A DNA stretch of 35,513 nucleotides from an uncultured Caulobacterales bacterium (GTDB taxonomy: Bacteria > Pseudomonadota > Alphaproteobacteria > Caulobacterales > Caulobacteraceae): assembly GCA_903858185.1 (NCBI GenBank), contig CAIOHT010000146.1:1-35513 (forward strand), in the 5' to 3' direction. The notes under the pieces are model-generated. The model had not been told where the DNA came from and did not search any database. It saw only the letters and a list, made by a program, of their open reading frames with translations. Position 1 is the stretch's first letter, and each line of letters starts with the position of its first letter. The position numbers were made by a program, and so were the translations under genes. Shown one piece after another: positions 10,942 to 19,779 of the stretch.

Positions 10942-11208
10942 TCAGTAGTGATACCGACACTGGGCGATCTCGAGCCGCTGCTCATCGCCAGATCCCGACA
11001 CGCGGTAAATCAATCTGTCTTCGAGGGTGATCCGTCGTGACCACCAGCCTTTCAGGTCGCCCTTCAATGGTTCCGGTTTCCCGGTTCCCTTGAACGGCGT
11101 GCGAAGGCACTCCTTGATCAGGCCGTTGACGCGCTCAAGCGTGTTGGCGTCTGTCTCCTGCCAATGCTGGTAGTCCGCCCAGCCTCGCTCGGCGAACACC
11201 AGTTTCAC
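10942..11208 (-). CDS. yoeB: Toxin YoeB (Txe/YoeB mRNA interferase)
   Basis: An 88-residue RelE-superfamily toxin that cleaves mRNA at the ribosomal A site. Family marks are WADYQHWQETD near the N-terminus, the central GTGKPEPLKGDLKGWWSRRI, the EDRLIYRV segment, and the C-terminal ending CRYHY with the catalytic His. Length equals that of E. coli YoeB (84). All the key positions I can place look intact, so it is probably active. Its ATG overlaps the stop of the upstream antitoxin gene (ATGA, 11205-11208). Confidence 0.94.
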   Translation of the reverse strand: MKLVFAERGWADYQHWQETDANTLERVNGLIKECLRTPFKGTGKPEPLKGDLKGWWSRRITLEDRLIYRVSGSGDEQRLEIAQCRYHY

Positions 11209-11459
11209 GGCTCGATCAGCTCACGTTCCGTTCCGCCGCCCGCATCGAGTTCCGCAATGGACTCGCGAAGGCGCGCCGCGTTGGCGGGGCTCGACAGGAG
11301 GTGCAGGGTCTCTTCCATGGCGTTCCAGTCCGCCAACGACACCATCACCACGGACTCGGCCTTCTGCCGTGTGACAACGACCGGCTGACGGTCTTCGACC
11401 ACGCGATCCATCACCTCCTTGAGGTTGGCGCGGGTGTCTGAATAGCTGAGGACGTCCAT
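11205..11459 (-). CDS. yefM: Antitoxin YefM (Phd/YefM family)
   Basis: An 84-residue antitoxin. The N-terminal DNA-binding half reads MDVLSYSDTRANLKEVMDRVVEDRQPVVVTRQ, the standard Phd/YefM dimer fold. VVMVSLADWNAMEET is the shared central strand-helix, and the acidic C-terminal tail should wrap YoeB. It neutralises the toxin and, with it, represses its own promoter. The ATG at 11459 has an AAGGGAG ribosome-binding site, but this lies inside a perfect 7-bp hairpin touching the start codon (see the next entry). The operator and promoter are directly upstream. Confidence 0.93.
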   Translation of the reverse strand: MDVLSYSDTRANLKEVMDRVVEDRQPVVVTRQKAESVVMVSLADWNAMEETLHLLSSPANAARLRESIAELDAGGGTERELIEP

Positions 11460-11476
11460 CGGAAGGCTCCCTTCCG
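11460..11476 (-). promoter_or_regulatory. Hairpin sequestering the yefM ribosome-binding site
   Basis: On the mRNA strand CGGAAGG, loop GAG, CCTTCCG directly precedes the ATG: a perfect 7-bp stem with a 3-nt loop. The Shine-Dalgarno AAGGGAG is made of the 5' arm and the loop. Folding would limit ribosome access. Confidence 0.6.
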
Positions 11477-11480
11477 ATCA

Positions 11481-11509
11481 AATATGTACAATAATCAGTA
11501 CAATGTCAA
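11481..11509 (-). promoter_or_regulatory. yefM-yoeB promoter and operator
   Basis: Read on the minus strand, TTGACA (11504-11509) is followed after 17 nt by CATATT (11481-11486), a good -35/-10 pair. Two copies of GTACAAT (11486-11492 and 11498-11504 on the plus strand) lie across it, 12 bp apart. The first is part of the palindrome TGTACA, the core element bound by YefM and YefM-YoeB in E. coli. Autorepression is inferred from that. Confidence 0.65.
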
Positions 11510-11519
11510 GTTCAGAGTC

Positions 11520-12521
11520 TCAGGCGCTCGCCCCCATCCCCATCGGCTTCATCCCCAGATCCTTCAGCAGCAGGCTGTCCTCGTCCTGCCCCGGCAGCGG
11601 CGTGGTCAGCAGCTTGCCGCCAATGAAGATCGAGTTGGCGCCGGCGAGGAAGCACAGGGCCTGGGTCTCGCGGCTCATGTCGTCGCGGCCGGCCGACAGC
11701 CGGACCATCGATTTCGGGCAGACCAGCCGGGCCACAGCGACTGTGCGCACGAACTCGATCGGATCGATCTCGCCGTCGCGCTTGACCTTGTCGCCCAGCG
11801 GCGTCCCGGCGATCGGCACCAGGGCGTTGACCGGCAGGCTGTCGGGATGGACCGGCAGGGTGGCCAGCTGGTGCAGGAAGCTGGCGCGGTCGCGGCGGCT
11901 TTCGCCCATGCCGACGATCCCGCCGCAGCAGGTCGAGATGCCCGCGTCGCGCACATGCTGCAACGTATCCAGCCGGTCGTCGTAGGTCCGGGTGGTTACG
12001 ACCTGGTCGTAATACTCCGGCGAGGTGTCGAGGTTGTGGTTGTAGTAGTCGAGCCCGGCGTCCTTCAGGGCCACGGCCTGCTCGGCCTTGAGCATGCCGA
12101 GCGTCACACAGGTCTCCAGACCCAGCGCCTTCACCCCGGTGATCATCTCTGCGACGCGCGGCAGGTCGCGGTCCTTCAGGTCGCGCCAGGCGGCGCCCAT
12201 ACAGAAGCGTTGCGCCCCGCCGTCCTGGGCGGCCTTCGCGGCGGCCAGGACCTCGTCGAGCTCCATCAGCTTCTCGGCCTTCAGGCCGGTCTTGAAGAAG
12301 GCCGACTGGCTGCAGTAGCCGCAATTCTCGGCGCAGCCGCCGGTCTTGACCGACAGCAGCTGCGACAGCTGCAGCTCGGTGGGGTCGAACCACTGCCGGT
12401 GCACGGCGGCGGCCTGGAACACCAGCTCGGTGAAGGGCAGCGCGAACAACGCCTCAACTTCATCGCGCGTCCAGTCATGGCGTGGCTGGGCGGGATCGGC
12501 GAAACGGACGGGGGCGTTCAT
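11520..12521 (-). CDS. bioB: Biotin synthase
   Basis: A 333-residue radical-SAM enzyme converting dethiobiotin to biotin. Cys63, Cys67 and Cys70 ([12 protein letters not shown]) bind the 4Fe-4S cluster that cleaves [16 protein letters not shown] and GGIVGMGES are typical BioB motifs, and the Arg in [11 protein letters not shown] is a ligand of the sacrificial 2Fe-2S cluster. The start at 12521 ([10 protein letters not shown]) has GGAG 9 nt upstream; the longer frame to 12608 runs through the promoter region and is rejected. No other bio genes are nearby. GCTAGAAG on the minus strand (12547-12554) could be a -10 element. The gene is divergent from ahcY, and both flank a 20-bp palindrome. Confidence 0.94.
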   Translation of the reverse strand: MNAPVRFADPAQPRHDWTRDEVEALFALPFTELVFQAAAVHRQWFDPTELQLSQLLSVKTGGCAENCGYCSQSAFFKTGLKAEKLMELDEVLAAAKAAQDGGAQRFCMGAAWRDLKDRDLPRVAEMITGVKALGLETCVTLGMLKAEQAVALKDAGLDYYNHNLDTSPEYYDQVVTTRTYDDRLDTLQHVRDAGISTCCGGIVGMGESRRDRASFLHQLATLPVHPDSLPVNALVPIAGTPLGDKVKRDGEIDPIEFVRTVAVARLVCPKSMVRLSAGRDDMSRETQALCFLAGANSIFIGGKLLTTPLPGQDEDSLLLKDLGMKPMGMGASA

Positions 12522-12605
12522 CGGGATAACTCCGGTCTGGCGACTGCTTCTAGCCAACCTGCCGCGCTTGCACACCCCGGAATGAGGATGCGCGGTCCCA
12601 GATGA

Positions 12606-12625
12606 CATAAAGATATCTTTATGTG
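12606..12625. promoter_or_regulatory. Perfect 20-bp palindrome between bioB and ahcY, probable operator
   Basis: ACATAAAGATATCTTTATGT is a perfect dyad in otherwise GC-rich DNA. It ends 5 nt before the ahcY -35 element and 84 bp upstream of the bioB start. Its form resembles operators of ArsR-type regulators, and SahR-type control of the methionine/SAH cycle is a candidate. That assignment is inference. Confidence 0.7.
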
Positions 12626-12630
12626 GGCGT

Positions 12631-12659
12631 TGCGGGAAACGATCCTGACCGCTATAGAG
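12631..12659 (+). promoter_or_regulatory. ahcY promoter
   Basis: TTGCGG (12631-12636), 17 nt, TATAGA (12654-12659). The -10 lies within GCTATAGA, close to the Caulobacter GCTANAWC element. The leader would be only about 27 nt, too short for a SAM/SAH riboswitch. Confidence 0.6.
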
Positions 12660-12692
12660 CGGCCCATACCTTCATGGACAGGAGTCACCCGC

Positions 12693-14084
<1,392 letters not shown>

Positions 14085-14094
14085 CCTGCAGAAC

Positions 14095-14216
14095 CCTTCT
14101 CCCCTTGCGGGAGAAGGTGTCGGCGAAGCCGACGGATGAGGGACTTCCCTGATCCGTCGGCATGACCCCTCATCCGACCTGCTCCGCAGGCCACCTTCTC
14201 CCGCAAGGGGAGAAGG
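14095..14216. repeat. Palindromic intergenic element with 25-bp perfect inverted arms
   Basis: The 25-nt arm at 14095-14119 (CCTTCTCCCCTTGCGG and on) is the exact reverse complement of 14192-14216. Inside lie CGACGGATGAGGG and CCCTCATCCG, also inverted. It has no coding content. It sits between ahcY and pdxY and could fold as a long hairpin at the ahcY 3' end. The make-up is that of a dispersed, non-autonomous repeat; copy number cannot be judged from one window. Confidence 0.75.
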
Positions 14217-14264
14217 AAAGCTTGGGGCTACCCAACCACCCCCGCCTCCGCTAATCCCCTCGCC

Positions 14265-15116
14265 ATGCCCATGGCGCTCATCATGTCGAGCCACGTCGCG
14301 GGGAGTCGTGTCGGCGGCTCCGCCCAGGCGCTGGCGCTTACCCAGTTCAAGATCGACCCGGTGGTGATCCCCACCGTGCTCTATGGCCGTCACCCCGGCT
14401 GGGGCGCCCCCGGCGGGGCGCAGGTGCCGATCGAGGCCTTCGAGGGCATGCTCGACGGGGTCGAGGCCAACGGCCTGTTCGGCATGACCGACCTGGTCCT
14501 GACCGGCTATTTCGCCAGCGTCGAACAGGTCAAGGCCGCCGCCCGGGCCATCGACGCGGTCAAGGCCGCGCCGCGCGACGGCGCCTTCGCGCGCAAGCCG
14601 ATGATCGTCGTCGATCCGGTGATCGGCGATTCCGGGAAGGGCCTGTTTGTGCCGGTCGAGGTCGCCCAGGCGGTCATCGACCACCTGATCCCCAAGGCCG
14701 ACCTGGTGGCCCCCAACAGCTGGGAGCTGCAGCGCATCACCGGCTCCGACGCGCGCTCGCCGGAGGCCGCCGTGCGCGCCGCCCGCCTGCTCGGCAAGGC
14801 GGTCCTGGTCTCCTCCGTCATTCGCGGCAGCGAGATCGGCGTGGTCTACGCCGACAAGCGCGAGGCCTGGCTGGCTGCGCACCAGAAGGCCGGCGAGACG
14901 GTGCCCAGCGGCACCGGTGACCTGCTGACCGCCCTGTTCGCCGCCGCCCTGCTGGAAGGCCAGACGCCGTCCTACGGCCTGGCCCGCGCCGTCGGCGGTC
15001 TGGCCGAAACCATCGCCTCGGCCGGCATCTGGGCCTCGCCCGAACTGCCGATCGTCGCCATGGGCGCGCGCATCAAACAGGCCAGCCCGACCGTCCGCAT
15101 CGAAAGGCTGGCCTGA
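14265..15116 (+). CDS. pdxY: Pyridoxal kinase PdxY
   Basis: A 283-residue ribokinase-family enzyme phosphorylating pyridoxal to PLP in vitamin B6 salvage. The N-terminal MSSHVAGSRVGGSAQ is the pyridoxal-binding loop, and FGMTDLVLTGYFAS is a family segment. Substrate-binding residues lie in VVDPVIGDSGKGLFV, and Asp219 in PSGTGDLL is the catalytic base of the anion hole. No clear ribosome-binding site precedes either ATG (14265 or 14271); the second gives the more typical MALIMSSHV start. The stop and the ATG of the next gene share one base (TGATG). It may be read through from ahcY unless the intervening repeat terminates transcription. Confidence 0.92.
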   Translation: MPMALIMSSHVAGSRVGGSAQALALTQFKIDPVVIPTVLYGRHPGWGAPGGAQVPIEAFEGMLDGVEANGLFGMTDLVLTGYFASVEQVKAAARAIDAVKAAPRDGAFARKPMIVVDPVIGDSGKGLFVPVEVAQAVIDHLIPKADLVAPNSWELQRITGSDARSPEAAVRAARLLGKAVLVSSVIRGSEIGVVYADKREAWLAAHQKAGETVPSGTGDLLTALFAAALLEGQTPSYGLARAVGGLAETIASAGIWASPELPIVAMGARIKQASPTVRIERLA

Positions 15117-16240
15117 TGACCGGGATCCATGGCGTCTGTGAACCCCGCTTCGCCGCCGTCCGCGACGCCTTCGCGGCCAGTTTCGCCGAGGGCAAGGAAC
15201 TGGGCGCCCGGTTCGCCTTTTCGGTCGAGGGCGAGATCGTCGTCGACCTGTGGGCCGGCTGGGCCGACAAGAAGCAGACCGTGCCGTTTGACGACCGCAC
15301 CCTGACGCCGGTCTATTCCACGACCAAGGCCGTGGCCGCGACGATGATCGCCCGGCTCGTCGAGCAGGGTCGCCTGCGCTGGGACCAGCCCGTCGCCGAG
15401 GTCTGGCCGGAGTTCGCCGCCGAGGGCAAGGGCGCGGTCACCGTCGAGCAACTGATCTCCCACCAGGCGGGCCTGCCCGGCTTCGTCGAGCCGATCGACC
15501 CGACCCTCTGGTACGATCCGCCCGTGATCGCGGCGATGCTGGCGGCCAGGGCCCCGATGTGGCCGGTCGGCTCGGCCAGCGGCTACCACGCCCTGACGAT
15601 CGGCTATCTGGTTGGCGAGCTGTTCCGCCGCGTCGATGGACGCAGCCTTGGAACCGCGCTGCGCGAGGATATCGCCGGCCCGGCCGGTCTGGACCTGTGG
15701 ATCGGCCTGCCCGACAGCGAACACGACCGGTGCGCCGAGCTCAAGCCGCCCAGCGCCCTGCCGCAGTTCGGCGAGACCACCGACCCGAAGATCGCCGCCT
15801 TCCTGTCGCCCTGGGCGGCGCCGAGCGGACGCGGCTCCGCCGACTGGCGCCGGGTCGAAATCCCCTCGGCCAACGGCCACACGACCGCCGAGGCTCTGGC
15901 CCGCTTCATGGGCGCCCTGGCAACCGATGGCCAGCTGGACGGCGTCCATATCCTGTCGCCGGAGTCGGTTCGTGCAGCGAGCCGCGAGCGTATCCGCGGC
16001 CAGGATCTGGTGCTGCCGTTCGACCTCAGCTGGGCCGCCGGCTTCATGCGCAACGTCCCGAACCACTTCTTCGGGCCGACGGACACGACCATCGGACACT
16101 CAGGCTGGGGCGGCAGCTGCGCCTTCGCCGATCCAGACCGCGGCGTCGCCGGCGCCTATGTGATGAACCGCCAGGACGTGCACCTGATCGGCGATCCGCG
16201 CTCGATGCGCCTGATCGAGGCGGCCTACGCGAGCCTGTAG
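15116..16240 (+). CDS. Serine hydrolase, beta-lactamase/class C-like (family VIII esterase type)
   Basis: A 374-residue protein of the beta-lactamase superfamily without a signal peptide, so probably cytoplasmic. Ser68-Thr-Thr-Lys71 is the SxxK nucleophile motif, GYHALTIGYL holds the tyrosine of the second motif, and HSGWGGS is the third. SHQAGLPGF and EQLISH are typical of the EstB/LACTB-like group. The likely activity is esterase or peptidase-like rather than antibiotic resistance; the substrate is unknown. It is coupled to pdxY. Only the hairpin repeat (16243-16274) separates its stop from that of a second protein of the same fold on the opposite strand. Confidence 0.87.
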   Translation: MTGIHGVCEPRFAAVRDAFAASFAEGKELGARFAFSVEGEIVVDLWAGWADKKQTVPFDDRTLTPVYSTTKAVAATMIARLVEQGRLRWDQPVAEVWPEFAAEGKGAVTVEQLISHQAGLPGFVEPIDPTLWYDPPVIAAMLAARAPMWPVGSASGYHALTIGYLVGELFRRVDGRSLGTALREDIAGPAGLDLWIGLPDSEHDRCAELKPPSALPQFGETTDPKIAAFLSPWAAPSGRGSADWRRVEIPSANGHTTAEALARFMGALATDGQLDGVHILSPESVRAASRERIRGQDLVLPFDLSWAAGFMRNVPNHFFGPTDTTIGHSGWGGSCAFADPDRGVAGAYVMNRQDVHLIGDPRSMRLIEAAYASL

Positions 16241-16242
16241 AA

Positions 16243-16274
16243 GGGGACACGTACCGAAGGCGGTACATGTCCCC
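16243..16274. repeat. GTAC hairpin repeat, copy A
   Basis: Arms GGGGACACGTACC (16243-16255) and GGTACATGTCCCC (16262-16274) around a 6-nt loop GAAGGC. There is one internal mismatch (C opposite A on this strand, G-U on the other). It fills the whole gap between two convergent stop codons. Confidence 0.9.
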
Positions 16275-17564
16275 TCAGGCCCCCGCCAGCGCTCCCGCCA
16301 GCTGCTCCTCCTGCCGGGTGAACCCCGACCGGCCCTTGTTGGCCTTCAGCGAGCGCGCCTCGCCGGTGATCACATAGGTGAAGTATCGGCCGGACTTCGG
16401 ATCGGCCCACAGGCCCGACGTAAGGCCGTAGGCGTCGCCCGGGTGGCCGATCCAGCCCGCGCAGCCGTCGAACAGTCGGTCGCCCTCGGCCCCCGTAAGG
16501 GTCTGGCAGGCCAGGCCATAGGCGAGGATCGATCCTCCATAGGCGTCGCCGTTCGGCCGCTTCTCGTCATAGCGCCAGACCGGCGTCGTCATCTGCGCCA
16601 GCGTCCCGGGCTTCAGGATCGACCCGCCGCCGAGCGCCATCAGACCGGCGATGCGGCCGAGATCCGCCGCGCTGGCCCGCAAGCCGCCCTGAGGCGAGAA
16701 GACGAACCCGTTTTCACCGGGCCGGTAGCTGTCCAGCGGCCGGTCGCCGACGTCAGGCGCGCGGGGATGCGCAATGGCCGGCGCGGCTGGCACGGTCTCG
16801 TCCAGTTGGGCGATCCAGGGGCCGGCGGGGTCATAGGGGCCCTCGTCCGACGGCGCCTTGCGATACAGGGTCCCGGCACGGTCGCGGGCGGCCTGGCTGA
16901 CGCCGCTCCAGTTGTAGCCACAGTCGAGGCCCAGCGGCCGGAACAGCCGGTCCGTCATGAACCGGTCGAACCGCTGGCCGCTCACCCGCTCGATGATCTG
17001 GGCGATGACCGCGAAATTCACGTCGGCATAGGCGAACCAGTCACCCGGCGGTTCATCGGCCGTGCCGAACCAGGCGCCGTTGTCCCACTGCGCCCCGTCA
17101 GGCGAAAGGGCCGCGCTCAGCGGGCGGCCAAAACCCACGGGGTAGCTCGGACCGTTGCGCAGGCCAGCGGTGTGGGAGAGCAGCCGCTTCGGCGTGATCC
17201 GCTCGGCCGGAAACCGTGGATGGCGCAGCCGGAAGCCAAGAATCTCGCCGGCGTCGTCATCCAGTCCGACCCGTCCGGCCTCGACCAGCGTCATGAACCC
17301 CAGGGTCGCGACCAGCTTGGAGATCGAAGCGATGCGCACCGGCGTGTCGGCGGTCATGGCCCGTCCGGCGGCGATGTTCGCCAGGCCGGCGGCGCGGGCG
17401 AGGGCCGGACGGCCGCGCCGCGCCGGTCCCGTGGTCCCCGCCCAGGCCGGCACTGCCAGCCCCGGGTCGCCGCCGCCGTCCAGCAGGGACGCAAGCGGAT
17501 CGGGCGCGCCGGCCGTCATCGCCGCCGCCGCGCCGCTGGTCAGGACTGTGCGTCGGGTCATCAT
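16275..17564 (-). CDS. Exported serine hydrolase, beta-lactamase family
   Basis: A 429-residue protein starting MMTRRTVLTSGAAAAMTAGA, a twin-arginine or Sec-type signal (RRTVL), so probably periplasmic. Ser80-Ile-Ser-Lys83 is the SxxK motif, SHTAGLRNGPSYP follows as in class C relatives, and WFAYADVNFAVIAQI supplies the second-motif tyrosine. GHPGDAYG is the HxG-type third motif. Likely activity is a D-aminopeptidase, carboxypeptidase or esterase; the substrate is not readable. Either of two adjacent ATGs (17564 or 17561) may start it, and the longer frame to 17693 overlaps rarD. It lies 20 bp downstream of rarD on the same strand, probably in one operon. Confidence 0.87.
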   Translation of the reverse strand: MMTRRTVLTSGAAAAMTAGAPDPLASLLDGGGDPGLAVPAWAGTTGPARRGRPALARAAGLANIAAGRAMTADTPVRIASISKLVATLGFMTLVEAGRVGLDDDAGEILGFRLRHPRFPAERITPKRLLSHTAGLRNGPSYPVGFGRPLSAALSPDGAQWDNGAWFGTADEPPGDWFAYADVNFAVIAQIIERVSGQRFDRFMTDRLFRPLGLDCGYNWSGVSQAARDRAGTLYRKAPSDEGPYDPAGPWIAQLDETVPAAPAIAHPRAPDVGDRPLDSYRPGENGFVFSPQGGLRASAADLGRIAGLMALGGGSILKPGTLAQMTTPVWRYDEKRPNGDAYGGSILAYGLACQTLTGAEGDRLFDGCAGWIGHPGDAYGLTSGLWADPKSGRYFTYVITGEARSLKANKGRSGFTRQEEQLAGALAGA

Positions 17565-17583
17565 CCGGCGACCATACCCGGTC

Positions 17584-18483
17584 TCAGGCGATCGCCAACC
17601 GCCGCGTCCGCCGCCAGGCGCCGAAGGCGAACACGGCTGCACCGATCCAGATGAAGCCGAACGCCAGCGCCCGCAGCGGCGTGAACGCCTCACCCGAAGC
17701 GACCCCGACGAAGAACTGCAGCGTCGGGGCGATGAACTGCAGGAAGCCCAGCGCCACCAGTGGCAGCCGTCGCGCGGCCCAGGCGAACAGCGCGAGCGGT
17801 GCGACGGTCAGCGGTCCCGCGCACAGCAGCAGGACGGTGGTCCAGACGCCGTCGCCGAAATGTCCCGCGCCGGTCTTCTGCAGCCAGACGACATAGGCGA
17901 TGGCCGGGACTGACAGGATGGCGGTTTCGACGAACAGGCCGGTCTGGGCGTCGGCGTTTACCTGTTTGCGGATCAGGCCGTAGCCGCAGAAGCTGACCGC
18001 CAGGCCGAGCGACAGCAGCGGGGGATGGCCGACCGCGGCGGTCTGGACGGCCACGCCGATGGCCGCCAGCGCGATGGCGGAAAGGCCGATCCGGTCGATC
18101 CGCTCGCGGAAAAACAGGGCACCCGCCGCCATGTTCAACAACGGGTTGATGTAATAGCCGAGGCTGGCCTCCAGCGTCCGGCCGCTGTTGACCGCGATGA
18201 CATACAGCAGCCAGTTGATGCCGATGAGCAGGGAGGATCCCAGCAGCAGGCCGAGGGTCCGGGGCTCGCTCAGAACCTGCTTCAGCTCGGTCGTCCTGCG
18301 CGCCGCCAGAACCAGTCCGGCGGCCCAGAGCAGCGCCCAGACCGTCCGCTCCGCGGTGATCTCCAGCGGAGAGACGCCTGCCGCGCCGAGCGCGTGCATG
18401 TAAATCGGGAACAGGCCCCAGATCGTGTAGCAGCCCAGTCCCGCTATCAGGGCGGCGCGGCCTTCGTCCTTCGCCGGCGGCAT
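17584..18483 (-). CDS. rarD: EamA-family permease RarD
   Basis: A 299-residue inner-membrane protein with about ten hydrophobic segments in two EamA halves. AGLGCYTIWGLFPIYMHAL and SLLIGINWLLYVIAVNSG, followed by EASLGYYINPLLNMAAGALFFRERI, are the RarD signature. GFLQFIAPTLQFFVGV lies in the second half. RarD proteins are putative drug/metabolite exporters; the name comes from chloramphenicol sensitivity in Pseudomonas, and the physiological substrate is unknown. The first ATG is at 18483, only 12 nt from the hairpin repeat pair, so its promoter must overlap or lie beyond the repeats. Confidence 0.9.
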   Translation of the reverse strand: MPPAKDEGRAALIAGLGCYTIWGLFPIYMHALGAAGVSPLEITAERTVWALLWAAGLVLAARRTTELKQVLSEPRTLGLLLGSSLLIGINWLLYVIAVNSGRTLEASLGYYINPLLNMAAGALFFRERIDRIGLSAIALAAIGVAVQTAAVGHPPLLSLGLAVSFCGYGLIRKQVNADAQTGLFVETAILSVPAIAYVVWLQKTGAGHFGDGVWTTVLLLCAGPLTVAPLALFAWAARRLPLVALGFLQFIAPTLQFFVGVASGEAFTPLRALAFGFIWIGAAVFAFGAWRRTRRLAIA

Positions 18484-18495
18484 GTGGGCGTCTCC

Positions 18496-18524
18496 GGGGA
18501 CATGTACCGAAGGTACGTGTCCCC
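18496..18524. repeat. GTAC hairpin repeat, copy B
   Basis: Arms GGGGACATGTACC (18496-18508) and GGTACGTGTCCCC (18512-18524), loop GAA. The mismatch is on the opposite arm relative to copy A, so this copy is inverted. It forms a head-to-head pair with copy C. Confidence 0.9.
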
Positions 18525-18546
18525 CAATCGAGCTTCTGAGGGTTTG

Positions 18547-18575
18547 GGGGACACGTACCCTCGGTACATGTCCCC
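18547..18575. repeat. GTAC hairpin repeat, copy C
   Basis: Arms GGGGACACGTACC (18547-18559) and GGTACATGTCCCC (18563-18575), loop CTC. Same direction as copy A. It is separated from copy B by 22 bp and ends 8 bp from the asd stop codon. Confidence 0.9.
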
Positions 18576-18583
18576 GTGTTTCC

Positions 18584-19621
18584 CTAGGCCAGGGCGGTCT
18601 GCCTGATCAGGCCGCGGTCATGGAGCAGTTGGGCGATCTGCACCGCGTTGAGCGCCGCGCCCTTGCGCAGGTTGTCGGAGACCACCCACAGCGACAGGCC
18701 GTGCTCGAGCGTCGGATCGTTGCGGATGCGGCTGACATAGACCGGGAACTCGCCCTGGATGTCCTTGGCCGTCGCGTAGCCGCCGTCCTCGCGCTTGTCG
18801 ATCACCACCAGGCCGGGAGCTTCGCGCAGAATGTCGCGGGCCTCGTCGTCGCTGATCGCGCTTTCGAACTCGACGTTCACCGACAGGCTGTGGCCGACGA
18901 ACACCGGCACGCGCACACAGGTGACGCTGACCTTGATCGCCGGATCGAGGATCTTGTGCGTCTCGTTCGGCATCTTGCGCTCTTCCTTCGTCTCGCCCGA
19001 CTCGTCGTCGATGAAGGAATCGCACTGCGGGATCACGTTGAAGGCGATCTGCTTGGGGTACTTCTTCGGCTCGGGCGCACCCAGGACGAAGACGCCCTTG
19101 GTCTGTTCCCACAGCTCGTCCATGCCCGCCTTGCCGCTGCCGGACACCGACTGGTAGGTCGAGACGACGACGCGCTTGATCTTCGCGCGGTCATGCAGCG
19201 GCTTCAGCGCCACGAGCAGGCCCATGGTCGTGCAGTTGGGGTTGGCGATGATGTTCTTCTTGCCGAAGCCCTCGACCGCGTCGGGGTTGACCTCGGGGAT
19301 CACCAGCGGCACGTCCGGGTCCATGCGCCAGGCCGAGCTGTTGTCGATCACGATCGCGCCGGCCTTGCCGATCTTCTCCGACCATTCCTTTGACACGTCG
19401 CCGCCCGCGCTCATCAGCACGATGTCGACGGTTGAGAAGTCGAACTGGGCCAGATCCTCGCACTTGAGAATCTTCTCGCCGAAGGACACTTCGACACCGA
19501 TGGATTTGCGGCTGGCGATCGCGTGAATCTTGTCCACGGGGAAGTTCACTTCCTCGAGGATGTTGAACATTTCACGGCCCACGTTGCCCGTGGCGCCAAC
19601 AACGGCGACGCGGTATCCCAT
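18584..19621 (-). CDS. asd: Aspartate-semialdehyde dehydrogenase
   Basis: A 345-residue NADPH-dependent enzyme reducing aspartyl phosphate to aspartate semialdehyde, the branch point to lysine/diaminopimelate, threonine and methionine. The cofactor loop is VAVVGATGNVGREM, the nucleophile is Cys130 in IANPNCTTMGL, and VSTYQSVSGSGKAGMDEL is the substrate loop. The catalytic His lies in CVRVPVFVGHSLSV. The ATG at 19621 has AGGAG 8 nt upstream; the longer frame to 19687 is rejected. It is monocistronic as far as visible. Its 3' end abuts the repeat pair B/C. Proximity to leuB, leuD and leuC fits Caulobacterales gene order as I remember it. Confidence 0.95.
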   Translation of the reverse strand: MGYRVAVVGATGNVGREMFNILEEVNFPVDKIHAIASRKSIGVEVSFGEKILKCEDLAQFDFSTVDIVLMSAGGDVSKEWSEKIGKAGAIVIDNSSAWRMDPDVPLVIPEVNPDAVEGFGKKNIIANPNCTTMGLLVALKPLHDRAKIKRVVVSTYQSVSGSGKAGMDELWEQTKGVFVLGAPEPKKYPKQIAFNVIPQCDSFIDDESGETKEERKMPNETHKILDPAIKVSVTCVRVPVFVGHSLSVNVEFESAISDDEARDILREAPGLVVIDKREDGGYATAKDIQGEFPVYVSRIRNDPTLEHGLSLWVVSDNLRKGAALNAVQIAQLLHDRGLIRQTALA

Positions 19622-19779
19622 CGACGTCTCTCCTGTATTTGAATGAGCGCGGACGGTTACGCCTCCAGCGCTGGCGTGGCAAGGCAAGGAAAGCTGGCGC
19701 CGTCTTCAGCCCCCCTTTCGGGTCTGGTTTTTGACGCGGGATTCACCGTTTCTGCACGGACGAAACCCCGGAGCGCCCC

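Noticed and set aside
12626..12692. SAM or SAH riboswitch before ahcY
   Set aside because: The predicted leader is only about 27 nt and has no conserved fold; control is more likely at the 20-bp palindrome.
15116..17564. Antibiotic-resistance beta-lactamase locus
   Set aside because: Both proteins have the fold, but their motifs fit the esterase/peptidase-type branch and there is no ampR or mobile-element context.
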